Shown here piece after piece: positions 37,982-47,539 of a stretch of 64,000 bases of DNA. The stretch is from Phocoenobacter atlanticus subsp. cyclopteri. Its GTDB lineage: Bacteria > Pseudomonadota > Gammaproteobacteria > Enterobacterales > Pasteurellaceae. The stretch covers positions 992,001-1,056,000 of the forward strand of contig NZ_CP074346.1 in assembly GCF_018343795.1 (NCBI RefSeq), read 5' to 3'. Made by a program: the position numbers and the translations under genes. Position 1 is the stretch's first letter, and each line of letters starts with the position of its first letter. The notes under the pieces are model-generated. The model did not search any database. It was not told the DNA's origin and saw only the letters and a list, made by a program, of their open reading frames with translations.

Positions 37982-38475
37982 ATGTTTAAGACGATAATAA
38001 ACCATTATTTACACTCGTTAAAAAATACCTTAAATTATAAAAGACGAGCCACACGAACTGAGTTATGCTGGTTTAGTCTAATTAGTGGTTTAATATTTAT
38101 GTTACTTTTACAAGTGGCACGAATAACAAATATTCATCTCGTCTATTTTATTCTCAGACTATTTAGTTTTATCATTATTTTTCCGAGTGTCAGCCTTATT
38201 GTACGAAGACTACACGATTTAGGAAAATCTGGCTGGTAGCTTTCTGCGGTAGCAATACCATTTTTCGGTAGCTTCTTACTTTATTTGTCAAAAATTATAG
38301 AACTTGATAGATATTACGGTACAGATAATTACGATGAAAAAACGGTTTTCTTATGGGAATATTCCTTTTTATTGCATTTATCACTTTTATTTTCAGTCTT
38401 TTTCTTTATTTTAAAGGTAGCCAAAAATCGCCAAATAAATGGGAAGACAGCCCTAGATACACTGAAAATAAATAA
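37982..38475 (+). pseudogene. DUF805 membrane protein gene with nonsense and frameshift lesions
   Basis: The reading frame starts MFKTIINHYLHSLKNTLNYK, with several hydrophobic helices and the DUF805 hallmark VRRLHDLGKSGW. It then meets TAG at 38237-38239. The same frame continues as a sensible DUF805 sequence to about 38340. A shift within an A6 run then moves the reading to a second frame giving MGIFLFIAFITFIFSLFLYF and the typical ending WEDSPRYTENK, with TAA at 38473-38475. One base and one codon would restore an intact gene of about 165 residues. The last TAA overlaps a 54-bp dyad. Confidence 0.8.
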
Positions 38476-38527
38476 GCGGTATGATTTTATCAAAAATTTA
38501 CAAATTTATATTCACATCATACCGCTT
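38474..38527. terminator. 54-bp uptake-signal dyad, terminator of the DUF805 pseudogene
   Basis: The perfect 12-bp arms AAGCGGTATGAT and ATCATACCGCTT enclose an AT-rich centre with AAAATTTACAAATTT. It begins inside the stop codon of the decayed gene. Confidence 0.72.
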
Positions 38528-38585
38528 TGTTCTTTACTCCCCTATGGAATAACTAAAAATACCCTTTATTTTTAGCGACTTAGAT

Positions 38586-39583
38586 TCAAAAACGAAGTGC
38601 AACGTTTGAAAAATAGTAATTGAAATGTAAGATGTGCAGTGTTGCACTTCGATTTTCAACTACCACATATCAAAACGTTATGAAACACTACAAACATCTT
38701 ACACAAGAACAAAGATATCAAATTTCTGCTCTAATGAAAACAGGAATCTCAAAAAGTGAAATTTCTCGAATCATTGGCGTTCACAAAGCAACGATATACC
38801 GTGAACTAAAACGTAATACTGGACAACGAGGTTACCGCCCTAAACAAGCAAATAACCTCGCTGTCTCTAGAAAAGCAAATAATGCTCAAACAATTAGTGA
38901 TTTTGGCTGGGCATATATAGAGGAGTTATTATCAAGGAAATACTCTCCTGAACAAATTACAGGGAGACTACGTTTTCTTGGGTGGACTAATGTGCCTAGT
39001 CACGAAAGAATCTATCAATATATTTATGCGGATAAACAAGCAGGAGGAAAGCTGTATCAGCACCTACGTTGTCAGAAAACCTACAGAAAACGAGGTTACG
39101 CTAATCAAGATAGACGTGGTCAAATAGCAAATAGAATTGATATTACAGAACGTCCTGCTTCTGTTGATAATAGAGAACGCTTAGGGGATTATGAAGGTGA
39201 TACCGTTGTAGGTAAACATCATCGTGGAGTGCTAGTTACCTTGGTTGATAGGGTAAGTCGAGAAACTAAAATAAAATGTTTACCTAACCGTAAGGCTGAA
39301 CGAGTTAAAGAAGCTTGTATTGAAATGCTTTTAGGTGAAAATCCATTAAGTATTACCTTTGATAATGGTAAAGAGTTTGCACAACACGAAGAGATTGCAA
39401 AGTCATTAAAGACAACGATTTATTTTGCAAAACCATATCACTCTTGGGAGCGTGGAACAAATGAAAATACGAATGGGCTTATTCGGCAATTTTTACCAAA
39501 ATCAGCCACTTTAGATAAAGTAACTGATGATGAGATTAAAGCTATTGAAGATAATTTAAACAATAGACCAAGAAAAGTATTAG
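38586..39583 (+). mobile_element. IS30-family insertion sequence, 3' end missing
   Basis: The transposase gene is preceded by GTTGCACTTCG (38641-38651), the probable left terminal repeat. The same 11 bases occur inverted at 38593-38603, extended by similar flanks, which could be a remnant of a neighbouring IS end. The transposase stops matching the family after NNRPRKVL, at about 39582. No right terminal repeat follows. Transposable-prophage end sequence begins there instead, so the phage appears to have inserted into this element. Confidence 0.72.
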
Positions 39584-39693
39584 TGTTGCACGTCGGCAAA
39601 ACTACGAAACTGCGAACAGTAAAACTGCGAAAAATATTTAATACTAAAATTTCGCATTTTTACCGTTTTAAACAATCTTTAAACCTCATTTAA
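38680..39693 (+). pseudogene. IS30-family transposase, truncated and fused to prophage-end sequence
   Basis: The ATG at 38680 begins MKHYKHLTQEQRYQISALMK, the IS30 helix-turn-helix (SKSEISRIIGVHKATIYREL). The DDE core is present: first Asp in GDYEGDTVVG, second in ITFDNGKEFAQH, Glu in ERGTNENTNGLIRQFL. After the conserved NNRPRKVL (residue about 301) the usual C-terminal pattern is lost. The last 36 codons (VLHVGKTTKLRTVKLR...) run through repeated motifs of the prophage end. The catalytic core is complete, so activity is possible but doubtful. Confidence 0.8.
39584..39689 (-). other. Putative right end of the transposable prophage with transposase-binding-like repeats
   Basis: The noncoding stretch after the last phage gene has AACTACGAA, AACTGCGAA and AAACTGCGAAAAA on the + strand (39600-39633). 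It also has AAATGCGAAATT on the - strand (39649-39660). The last fits the MuA-site core AARYRCGAAAR at most positions; the others fit it with one or two changes. Such arrays at the terminal 100-150 bases are expected for Mu-family ends. The exact end base is inferred from the TG rule and the IS30 break. Confidence 0.5.
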
Positions 39694-40442
39694 ACCAACT
39701 CAAAAAACTTAATTATTTCCCTATAAATGTCTCTAATTAAATTAAGAGGAATATTAGAGCGTGCGTTATAAGTTTTTAACACATTACTGAATTGTACTCC
39801 TGAATAATAATTCTCATACTTAAGTTTAAGTGGGATGTTACTCTTAAACTTAGTGGGTTTCTTAACTGAATAGTTATAGTTGCCATAATATGTCGGATTA
39901 TTATATTCTATGTAAAACCCTAGGACTTTTTCAATATAGTCCCAAATCCTGCTGGAATAAGGATTTTCAATAATATAAATTGGTGGTTGATAACGTTTAA
40001 TAATCTCAATAGTATTAAATATACATAGCTCACCATTAATTCGATTCAAAAATGATTTTTCATAGCGAAAATGCACCCTTGACACCTTCGGAATTTCGTA
40101 ATCACTTCTATTTCGAATAACAAAGCGAGATCCTTTTTTATCTTCTTGTTTCCAGCTTGCATTACCTCCCCACATCGCACTTGCAACACTAAAGCTTTCA
40201 CAGGGAGGGCTTGCTATTATAACGTCTGGTTTTTGCAATCTATCAAGTTTCTTAAATAATTTATTTGTTCCAAATAATCTAGAATAATCTGCTAAATTAA
40301 GTTTAATAAAATGATTATTTTTATTTTCAATATCAATTCCAATTGAATATATTTTAATATTTGAAAAACACTTAGCTGCCTTTAAATAACAACCGTTACC
40401 ACTATCAAACAACGCCCAAATTATTATTCTCTTTTTTGCCAC
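39690..40442 (-). CDS. Cytosine-methyltransferase-like SAM-dependent enzyme
   Basis: The 250-residue Rossmann-type protein has the order FDSGNGCYLKAA (SAM motif I-like), VIIASPPCESFSVAS (motif IV with the Cys of C5 methylases) and IYIIENPYS (motif VI-like, ENP instead of ENV). No QRR (motif VIII) is evident and the whole is short for a C5 methylase, so the modification chemistry is uncertain. It is the last phage gene, 10 bases after the adenine methylase. This is the position where Mu has mom, so protection of phage DNA from host restriction is likely. Confidence 0.65.
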   Translation of the reverse strand: MAKKRIIIWALFDSGNGCYLKAAKCFSNIKIYSIGIDIENKNNHFIKLNLADYSRLFGTNKLFKKLDRLQKPDVIIASPPCESFSVASAMWGGNASWKQEDKKGSRFVIRNRSDYEIPKVSRVHFRYEKSFLNRINGELCIFNTIEIIKRYQPPIYIIENPYSSRIWDYIEKVLGFYIEYNNPTYYGNYNYSVKKPTKFKSNIPLKLKYENYYSGVQFSNVLKTYNARSNIPLNLIRDIYREIIKFFELV

Positions 40443-40452
40443 AATTCCCCCC

Positions 40453-41295
40453 TTAAAACTTATAAACTAAATTATCTTCATACTGAATTGTATAGCTTGC
40501 TGTAGTTTGTACTTTGATGCGTTTTGAATGCTTAAAGCTCTCATAATTATCAAACTTACTTTCAATAATATAATCAATAAATCGAATAAATTCTGACTTA
40601 GTAGAACTAAAAAAAATGTATGGTGGTTTTGTTAAATTGATTAACCTTAAAAAATCAATCAAATCAAAGTAAGTATCCTGCCTGTAAGATTTTTGATTAG
40701 TGCATAAGTAAGGAGGATCTAACAATAGCAGTACTTTTTCTTGATTTTTAAATTTCGGAATTAACGTGTGAAAACTCTCTCGAATGACTTCAATACCATC
40801 TAAATACCCATTTGCATTTGGATAGTCACTTTGTCTAACGCAGTTCCAAAATGTTTTTGAGTACAATTCATCAAAATTACTAACTTGTTGCCCACTAAAT
40901 AATAACCACGAAGCAATGCAGTTTAAGTCTTTATATCCTTTAAAATTGTTTATTATTTGAATAGCTTGCAATTTTAGAGATGAATTTAACCGCTTATTTT
41001 TGGGTGTGTCTTTGACAATATCATAGATTTGTTTGCGAAGCTGATTAGTCTCATTGATGTGTTTTAATCTATCTGAATATCCATCAAAATCGTTATAAAT
41101 TACCTTCGCTTGCGGTTTTAAATACTTAGCAGTATGACTGAGTAATCCACTACCACCAAATACATCGATAATAGTCCAGTCTTTACCATCACCTTTTATA
41201 TTGTCATTTAATATTTTTTCAAAATGTTTTAAAAACATTCTTTTTTGCCCTGTAAAAGGTAGCGGGGCTTGTTTAAAATAATGTTTGCTTTTCAT
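40453..41295 (-). CDS. DNA adenine methylase (D12 class)
   Basis: The 280-residue enzyme has the alpha-class order: PFTGQKRM (motif X, near residue 13), VFGGSGLLS (motif I, near 45) and LLLLDPPYLC (motif IV, near 195). Its targets are presumably N6-adenine; the recognition site cannot be read from sequence. It starts at 41295 with an AGG ribosome site that is partly paired in a hairpin (41298-41317). The Com-like gene is immediately upstream. Mu-like prophages of Haemophilus carry a comparable com-methylase pair. Confidence 0.85.
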   Translation of the reverse strand: MKSKHYFKQAPLPFTGQKRMFLKHFEKILNDNIKGDGKDWTIIDVFGGSGLLSHTAKYLKPQAKVIYNDFDGYSDRLKHINETNQLRKQIYDIVKDTPKNKRLNSSLKLQAIQIINNFKGYKDLNCIASWLLFSGQQVSNFDELYSKTFWNCVRQSDYPNANGYLDGIEVIRESFHTLIPKFKNQEKVLLLLDPPYLCTNQKSYRQDTYFDLIDFLRLINLTKPPYIFFSSTKSEFIRFIDYIIESKFDNYESFKHSKRIKVQTTASYTIQYEDNLVYKF

Positions 41296-41297
41296 AA

Positions 41298-41317
41298 AGT
41301 TACCTATTTATGGTACT
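41298..41317 (-). promoter_or_regulatory. Hairpin sequestering the ribosome site of the adenine methylase
   Basis: On the - strand AGTACC (41317-41312) can pair with GGTAACT (41304-41298), with one bulged A, around a 7-base loop. The pairing buries the AGG ribosome site 7 bases before the ATG. In Mu, Com opens a comparable stem-loop to allow mom translation. The same logic here is inferred from the layout. Confidence 0.45.
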
Positions 41318-41356
41318 CAGACACTCTAGATGTTCAGGTACTCGCAAACGTTTTTA

Positions 41357-41476
41357 TTAGTTAAAATTATTTACTGTCTTACATCGAGAACACTTAATTT
41401 GTAACAATTGTATGTGCTTCGCCATTGCAAGTAATTTATTACAATGTAGACAACAAAATTCTTTTGTTTTTTGCAT
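41357..41476 (-). CDS. com: Com-like zinc-finger translational regulator
   Basis: The 39-residue protein MQKTKEFCCLHCNKLLAMAK continues with KCSRCKTVNNF. It has the two CxxC knuckles of phage Mu Com (CxxCNKLL ... IKCxRC), which binds mom mRNA and activates its translation. It is shorter than Mu Com (62 aa), lacking the C-terminal tail. It lies 61 bases upstream of the adenine methylase on the same strand, and that gap contains the ribosome-site hairpin. Assigned by motif and context; too short for routine ORF calling. Confidence 0.78.
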   Translation of the reverse strand: MQKTKEFCCLHCNKLLAMAKHIQLLQIKCSRCKTVNNFN

Positions 41477-41679
41477 AATCCACCTTACGATTATTTAATC
41501 ATTTACTTCAAAAAAATAATCAGCTAGACTTCTCGATCTCCGTACGGGGAGAGTAAGCCTTGCCGTAATAGTGGGTTAGACACTTTGCGGGTCTAGCGGT
41601 TGTTCGAGCAACCGCTAGTCGCTTGCTTTTATTAAAAGTAATCCTACTCTTTTAAATTAAAGTTTTATATTAAAGCCCT
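41477..41679. other. Structured intergenic region upstream of com
   Basis: The region contains a perfect 10-bp hairpin, CTAGCGGTTG with CAACCGCTAG around TTCGAG (41593-41618). A smaller stem, TCTCC with GGAGA, lies around 41527-41542. No T-run follows on either strand, so a simple terminator is not convincing. It may be a regulatory RNA or operator for the com-methylase operon; no gene is seen. Confidence 0.5.
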
Positions 41680-42054
41680 TTAATTATTTTTAGCTTTTGT
41701 TTTTTCCTCACTATCTTTAATAATCCCCCCAGTAAACATATACGGATCAACATAACCTATATACTGCTCATTTTCAGGTGTTGGTTGGTAGCCTTCTGGG
41801 ATTGCTTGCGTTAAGTTTTCATAAAGCCAGTTTTCCAGCTCTACGCCTTTTGGTGGTTTGTTTTCAATCGTAAACTGTTTCGGTTCGCCGATTGGGTGTT
41901 TGCCTTTTTGTTTGGCTTTTAGCGAGAAATAACTGGTTACCGTTGCGGTAGTTAAATTGTTTGCTAAATCAACACCAATGTAAGTGACTTCATGGTAATT
42001 AACCTCAGCACCTGTTGTGCTATCCTCAATAGTTTTTTTAATATATTTTGTCAT
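41680..42054 (-). CDS. Conserved prophage protein downstream of J, second copy
   Basis: The 124-residue protein from the ATG at 42054 (MTKYIKKTIEDSTTGAEVNY), which has AAGGAG upstream, is a full-length homologue of the 122-residue protein at 13803-14171. An in-frame ATG at 42102 would run into the preceding lipoprotein gene region. No known domain. Its repeated association with J and the small lipoprotein in two otherwise different phages suggests the three genes travel together. Confidence 0.7.
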   Translation of the reverse strand: MTKYIKKTIEDSTTGAEVNYHEVTYIGVDLANNLTTATVTSYFSLKAKQKGKHPIGEPKQFTIENKPPKGVELENWLYENLTQAIPEGYQPTPENEQYIGYVDPYMFTGGIIKDSEEKTKAKNN

Positions 42055-42079
42055 AATGACTCCTTGTTTTAGTTTAGAT

Positions 42080-42247
42080 TTAATTATGTCCACCAGAACC
42101 AATGCAATTTTTACTTGGCATTTGCTCTGCTGGTTCGAGTTGATAACAGAAAACAGGTTTAGTTGTATAATCCAGTTTTGTGTTTTTGTTTGTTGAACAA
42201 GCAGTTAAGACTGTTGCTAACATAAATACTAAAAGTACTTTTTTCAT
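42080..42247 (-). CDS. Small prophage lipoprotein downstream of J, second copy
   Basis: The 55-residue protein starts MKKVLLVFMLATVLTACSTN, with the lipobox LTAC. Its mature part shares TTKPVFCYQL and NCIGSGGHN with the copy at 13563-13739. It lies 35 bases after the J stop with GGAG before the ATG. The mature region is more conserved than the signal peptide, which implies selection on the secreted part. Confidence 0.75.
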   Translation of the reverse strand: MKKVLLVFMLATVLTACSTNKNTKLDYTTKPVFCYQLEPAEQMPSKNCIGSGGHN

Positions 42248-43059
42248 AGTTTTCTCCTTATTTTTAAAAGAAATTAATAGATTAACAAATGGCTATGCCT
42301 ACAACACGAGCTTTAAAATTACAACGTGTTGTTGGAATATGTAACGTAACCTGTAATGATGTATTTCGTGGTATAGGTATAGCCCCTGATAAATGTAAAA
42401 TTGTATTCTCTCCTGTATGGATTGAATCTTGATCACTAATAGAATCCCCTCTATTACTTTTTAATACTGCATTAATGTAAAAAGAACCTCCCGAACCAGA
42501 CGCACCATGAGCCCAAAATTTAATATTAGAGCCGGGAATAATTAAAACTCTATTTTTTGCAAATGGTGGTATGGTAATTGTTTGATTATGTCGTTCCCAC
42601 GTATAAACTTTTGCGACATCATCAATTAAATTTTTTGCATAAACATTACCGCTAAATGTTCCTGTAGCCCCCTCAATTGTTCCACCTCTTATTGTCCCCC
42701 CTGTAATTGTTGAACCTTCAATTCTTCCACGAAACGTGCCATTCTTTGCTGTTAAATTCCCCTGATTATCAACAATAAAGCGATTATTCACATTAAGTGA
42801 ACCACCTCGAATATTTGGTGCTGTGATGGTCTGATTCGCCTTTATATGTTTACCCATTATCGTCCCATCAGCAATTAAATCTCCATTTACAGCCACTTTC
42901 CCTGACACTATAGAAAACAGATTTTTAACTGTTCCATCATTGGCACTCGATACTACGCCGACTTTATCTGCCATTAAAATAACGGAGCTTTCTGCTTCTT
43001 GACCATCTATACTAGAACCAAGTGTTATTCCTGCTATTGCTTTACGGTTGCCTGCGATG

Positions 43060-43760
43060 GCTTGGGTTTTAATTGTGTAAGTTGAAGAGAGCTTTTCTGC
43101 ATTTGTATCAAATTTTGATGGGGTTTCACCATACTCGACTTTAACTAAAGCATAACGACATCTCCCGTACACGAACTCAACAATACCTTGCCGTTTTGTA
43201 TTGTTGAATGCCGTACCTTTCGGAAAGCTGATAAAATACCTTTTCCATTCACCCTTAATTAAACCTGTACTCGAATAATGCTTAACCGCTCTATTGCCTG
43301 ATACAGTGCAAAACCTACACGTCCCTTGAATCGGCTTTGCATAAAAAGACACAACAACAGGCCGCGAGGTCTGTTCTATGTTAAAAAAGAAACCTTGCCA
43401 ATTTCGAGTTGTCTCATACACAACCCCACCCTTGAATAATTCATTCGTTTTTATTCCAAATCCTGCGTAATTCGGTTTAAAATTTCCTGATGTATCAAAT
43501 GTAAAAGTTCCTTGAGCTAGATTTTCAGCAGGTGCCTCATCAACTTTAGCAGTTAGTGTCGTTAATTGACTTGCATTCGACTGTTGATTATTAACAACAG
43601 TTTGCGAAAGCGTATTAATACTCGCTTTATTAGTATTGACTTGACTAATTAAGGTCTGTCTCGCTTGTGCTTCTGCGTTATCGCCGTTAATACGTGCTTG
43701 GCGTTCTTGCTCTAATCCAGTAACAAGATTATTTTTAACTGCAGTCAATCGTGCTAGTTG
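43060..43760 (-). repeat. J-gene module nearly identical (inverted) to 11940-12640
   Basis: The reverse complement of this block reads base for base like the first prophage J over long runs, for example around GCTGAAAATCTAGCTCAAGG in both. Matching fades on both sides, where only protein similarity remains. Confidence 0.85.
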
Positions 43761-44433
43761 TTGTGATTGCTCATTTGTCGCAGTTTCAACATTAGTGATT
43801 TTTGTTCCTAACGTTCTAGCTTGAACAAGTAAAGCCTGTTGTCTCTTGGTTGCTTCATTCGTAATTTTAGCGGTTAGATTTCTATTACTTTTTGCAACTC
43901 CATCATCAATGTCATTTTGCAAACTATCAATCAACGATTGAGCTAATTCAGTTTTTGTAATTTGTCCGTGAATACTCTCAATAATTGCCGAAGTATCACT
44001 TGAACACTCACCATTGATATATGCAAAATCACCTGTATTTCCTAAGCTATCTTTAATGCGTAACCAAAAATGATGTGTTTCGCTTAATTTAATGCCATTT
44101 TGAACAAAAGAATGTGTTGGCAAGGGTAAAGTAGCGATAAGTTTAGCTACTTTTCTATTCTTAGTTTTACTGTGCCAAATTTCCACATTTGCTTTATTCA
44201 TTATCAGGCTTGGATTTGTCCAATCTAAACGGATAGCAAATAATTCAGGACTTGCGATTAAACCTTGAATATTATAATCAATTTCCCATTCTTTAATTGT
44301 TGGTTCTGATATTTGCCCATTACTGTTTTTTGCTCTAATTTCACTTCGATAAGTACCATTTGGCAAATTCTTAAAAGTAATTTGTGGATTTTCTTGGGTA
44401 AATTCTTTATAAAGTTTATTATTGCGATATAGC

Positions 44434-45661
44434 TTAATAGAATCAGGGCAACCGCGTACTTTGTCTATAAATTAATCACACACACCAAAAATAAGCTCAG
44501 ACCTCATTTCATCAGACCAGCCAGCTGATTTCAGCTTGCTTTTCATACTATTTTTAGCTGGATGTAGTCGTGCTAAATTAAGCCCTAAACGCCTAATTAT
44601 TGCCATATTTTCAACGCCATCCCCCAAATAAATCGTACTATCATCTTCTTTAAAAACAACATCAAGCACCCAATGCGCTTTATTTTCAACTTCCCAATGA
44701 CCCCTAATATATTTCGCAAAGTCTTCGCAAGGAACATCTAAGCTACTGATATAAAATACTTTTTCTTCACTTTTCTTGCCTTTGTCTTCTCTTATCCTAT
44801 GAACTTGAATAAGGCTTTTAATTCCTGTCCAACCTTGAGATTCCAAAAGCCAATCACTTATTGGTAATTTTGAATAATACCGTTGATCTATTCGACTTCT
44901 TTCACAGTTAACCTCTTGAAACTCATCTATTTTTATTGATTTTTCTCGCACTACTTTATGAAAATAACTTTCTATTTCATTTCTAAATTTCTTATGATTA
45001 TTTTTCAATGGCATCACATAATCGCTCTTCTTTTCTATGATTTTCTTTGCTATTTTCTTTTGCGTATTCATCGCATCTACCGTAATGACGGCTTGATTTA
45101 GCTCTAAAATATCTATCATTTCTAGAATGCTTTCATTCTCATTTTTCTTACCTTTGGACTTATTTTGAGCTAAAATTAATCCTCTTGAACAGCTCCAAGC
45201 CGTAATACTATGTAGCGCATTATGAGGCTCTAAATGTGAACTGTTTTTTAATTTTTTACCATCTATTGCAATACACTCTTTGCCTTGTGATTTTCGTATC
45301 TCATTGATAAAATTAATAAAAATATAATTTAATTTCTCAGGATTTATCCGTCTTACAATACGAGCAATCGTATCATCAACAGGAATACCATTTTCAAAAT
45401 CTCGGTATTTTCGTAACCATTTTATATTCAATTTACCAAACTGATGAATTTCACTCCATCCTTCTGCACCTGATATTACCGCACTTACGACAAGAAAAAT
45501 AACATCTAAGAAGTCATGTTTTTTGTTTATATCTTTGCGAGGGTCTTCCAAATCTTTAAAAGCTGATAATATATTCATTTTTACACCTATTTGTTATTGA
45601 ATAATAGGTGCTATTAGATCATATTTTTAAGAAAAGTGCGATCTTGCCCTGTTAATAGAAT
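44434..45661 (-). mobile_element. ISAs1-family insertion sequence with 10-bp target duplication
   Basis: The element spans 44444-45651 (1208 bp). The ends read inward CAGGGCAACCGCGTACTTT and CAGGGCAAGATCGCACTTT, an imperfect inverted repeat. The direct repeat TTAATAGAAT is perfect at 44434-44443 and 45652-45661. A single transposase gene fills the element. Intact duplications and a complete gene indicate a recent insertion into phage gene J. Confidence 0.93.
44472..45578 (-). CDS. ISAs1-family transposase
   Basis: The 368-residue DDE transposase starts MNILSAFKDLEDPRKDINKK. Family motifs are the N-terminal DPR box, IAIDGKKLKNSSHL (first catalytic Asp), VITVDAMNTQKKIA (second) and GHWEVENKAHWVLDVVFKED (Glu region). 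E. coli H-repeat-associated proteins belong to this group. The gene is intact, ends 28 bases from one IS end, and starts 73 bases from the other. It is oriented like the interrupted J gene. Confidence 0.93.
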   Translation of the reverse strand: MNILSAFKDLEDPRKDINKKHDFLDVIFLVVSAVISGAEGWSEIHQFGKLNIKWLRKYRDFENGIPVDDTIARIVRRINPEKLNYIFINFINEIRKSQGKECIAIDGKKLKNSSHLEPHNALHSITAWSCSRGLILAQNKSKGKKNENESILEMIDILELNQAVITVDAMNTQKKIAKKIIEKKSDYVMPLKNNHKKFRNEIESYFHKVVREKSIKIDEFQEVNCERSRIDQRYYSKLPISDWLLESQGWTGIKSLIQVHRIREDKGKKSEEKVFYISSLDVPCEDFAKYIRGHWEVENKAHWVLDVVFKEDDSTIYLGDGVENMAIIRRLGLNLARLHPAKNSMKSKLKSAGWSDEMRSELIFGVCD

Positions 45662-47539
45662 AAGCGGTAGCATTCATTCCTTGCCACGCCACCACTAAAT
45701 CATCGCCTGTTTTATTGATGGTCGTGGCATATAAAACAGGGGTATGTTTAGTTGCTTGTGAATGATGAGTGAAGGTCATTCCATTATCAACAATGGCTTC
45801 CTTATTAGGGTCGTGCTGTATTGCACTTACACTAAACACGCCCTCATCTTCTTTAATCCCAATGACCCTAAACAATCGTGGTTTAAGTTGCTCTTTAGCA
45901 ACACCAAAAACAGCAAGTTGTTCAGCACCCTCTGGGGATTCATTTAATGTTAAAACCTTGCCGTTAATTTGCTCAATAGTGCGGTGTTGCATTCCGTCTT
46001 GAGTATAATAATGAAAACTTGCCCCAACGCTATTTTGTGCTAATTCTCGGTCGATAGTAACAAGAGTATCTTCAATATTTTCAATACGTCCGTGAATTTG
46101 CTCACCTGCGTAGTCTGCATCTGCTATTTGAATAATATCCCACGGCAACAAACAAAAACCCTGCATACCTGTTTTAAAACTAACAGACTGACGCTCACGA
46201 ATTGATGTTTCAATCATCCACTTTCCAGCTCGTGCCGCTTGTCCACGAGATGTACAACCGAAAGCAGTAAATTGTTTTACATTTAAGCCATAACGAGCTA
46301 TTGCTTCGTCATCGGCGACATATTCAGTGGTTTTTTTATAGCCATTTTCTTTATCAACATATTGCACGTGAGCCGCAGTATAAATTGTTTTTAACTCTGA
46401 ACTTGCATATTCAAATGTGCCATCAACCACATTAGAATTAGAAAAAAGAGCAACTGGATCTTTTTTGCTATCAATTGCAAAAGTAACTTGTGTACCGTCC
46501 CAGATAGGAATACCACGAAAACAGCTCGCTAAGTCATCAAGTAGAGCATAGGCATCACGTTGGTCATCAATGCACACATTACAAGTAAAACGAGGCTCGT
46601 GACCACCAAAACCGTCTGGCACAATTTGATCACAATATTTAGCTATTTCATAAAGCGACCATTTATCGCACGCATTTCCTACACGTTCGCCTAAACCATA
46701 ACGCTTATTCGTAATTAAATCATACATTAACCAAGCTGGGTTATCTGTCCAATCATACTTAAATGTACCGTCCCAAATTCCATCATATTTCCTTGTTTTT
46801 GGATCATAATTCGCAGGAATTTGTACCATTTGCCAATCTGTCAAATAGGTACGAGTAGGGACTTTACCCCCAAATTGAGCAGAATCGATAGAAAGCCCAA
46901 CAACCACAGTATCTGGGTAAGTGAATTTAGTGTCAGTATTTTCTACATAGACATTCCAATATGTTTTGTCGCTGGTATTTTGTGTAGTTGCATCAAGAGT
47001 AATACGCTCAACGGTGATATTAAAAGGAACTTCAGGTAAGTCAGTAATTAATACATCTTGATTATAAGATGATGTGGTTTTTCCTGTAATCGTAACTGGG
47101 TAACGTCTATTTCCAGCTGTAACCAAAAGTTCAACAGTTCCCCCCACACGATCACCATTATCTTTCATATTTAGAAGAGAGCCTAATGTAAGAACTACTC
47201 GCACACTATCAACAAGAGGATCAGTAACTGAACGAGTAATAGGAGTGCTATGTTTAACTTCTGCTCCTACGCTTATTACTTTTGATACTTGTTCAAAACC
47301 TTTTAAAGTGCTTTGGGTATGATGTCCTGCAAGATAAGAAACGTCCACACCTTGAAAGTTATACGAGCCATCATCATTTTGAATAGGTGTACCATCAAGC
47401 AGAATATTTTTTAAAGAAACATCTGATTTTATCGGTCCTTCACATAAAATATCGACAACTTTTAAGCGTTGTGCTGATTGTAATGTATTGGGTGCCTCAT
47501 AGGGAGTATGAGCACTACCACCACCGCCACCTGAACCCA

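Noticed and set aside
38593-38651. Inverted GTTGCACTTCG copies as a complete small insertion sequence
   Set aside because: Only 37 bases lie between them with no gene; they are better explained as abutting IS30-type ends.
41593-41618. Perfect hairpin as a rho-independent terminator of the J operon
   Set aside because: There is no T-run on either strand, so it is described only as structure upstream of com.
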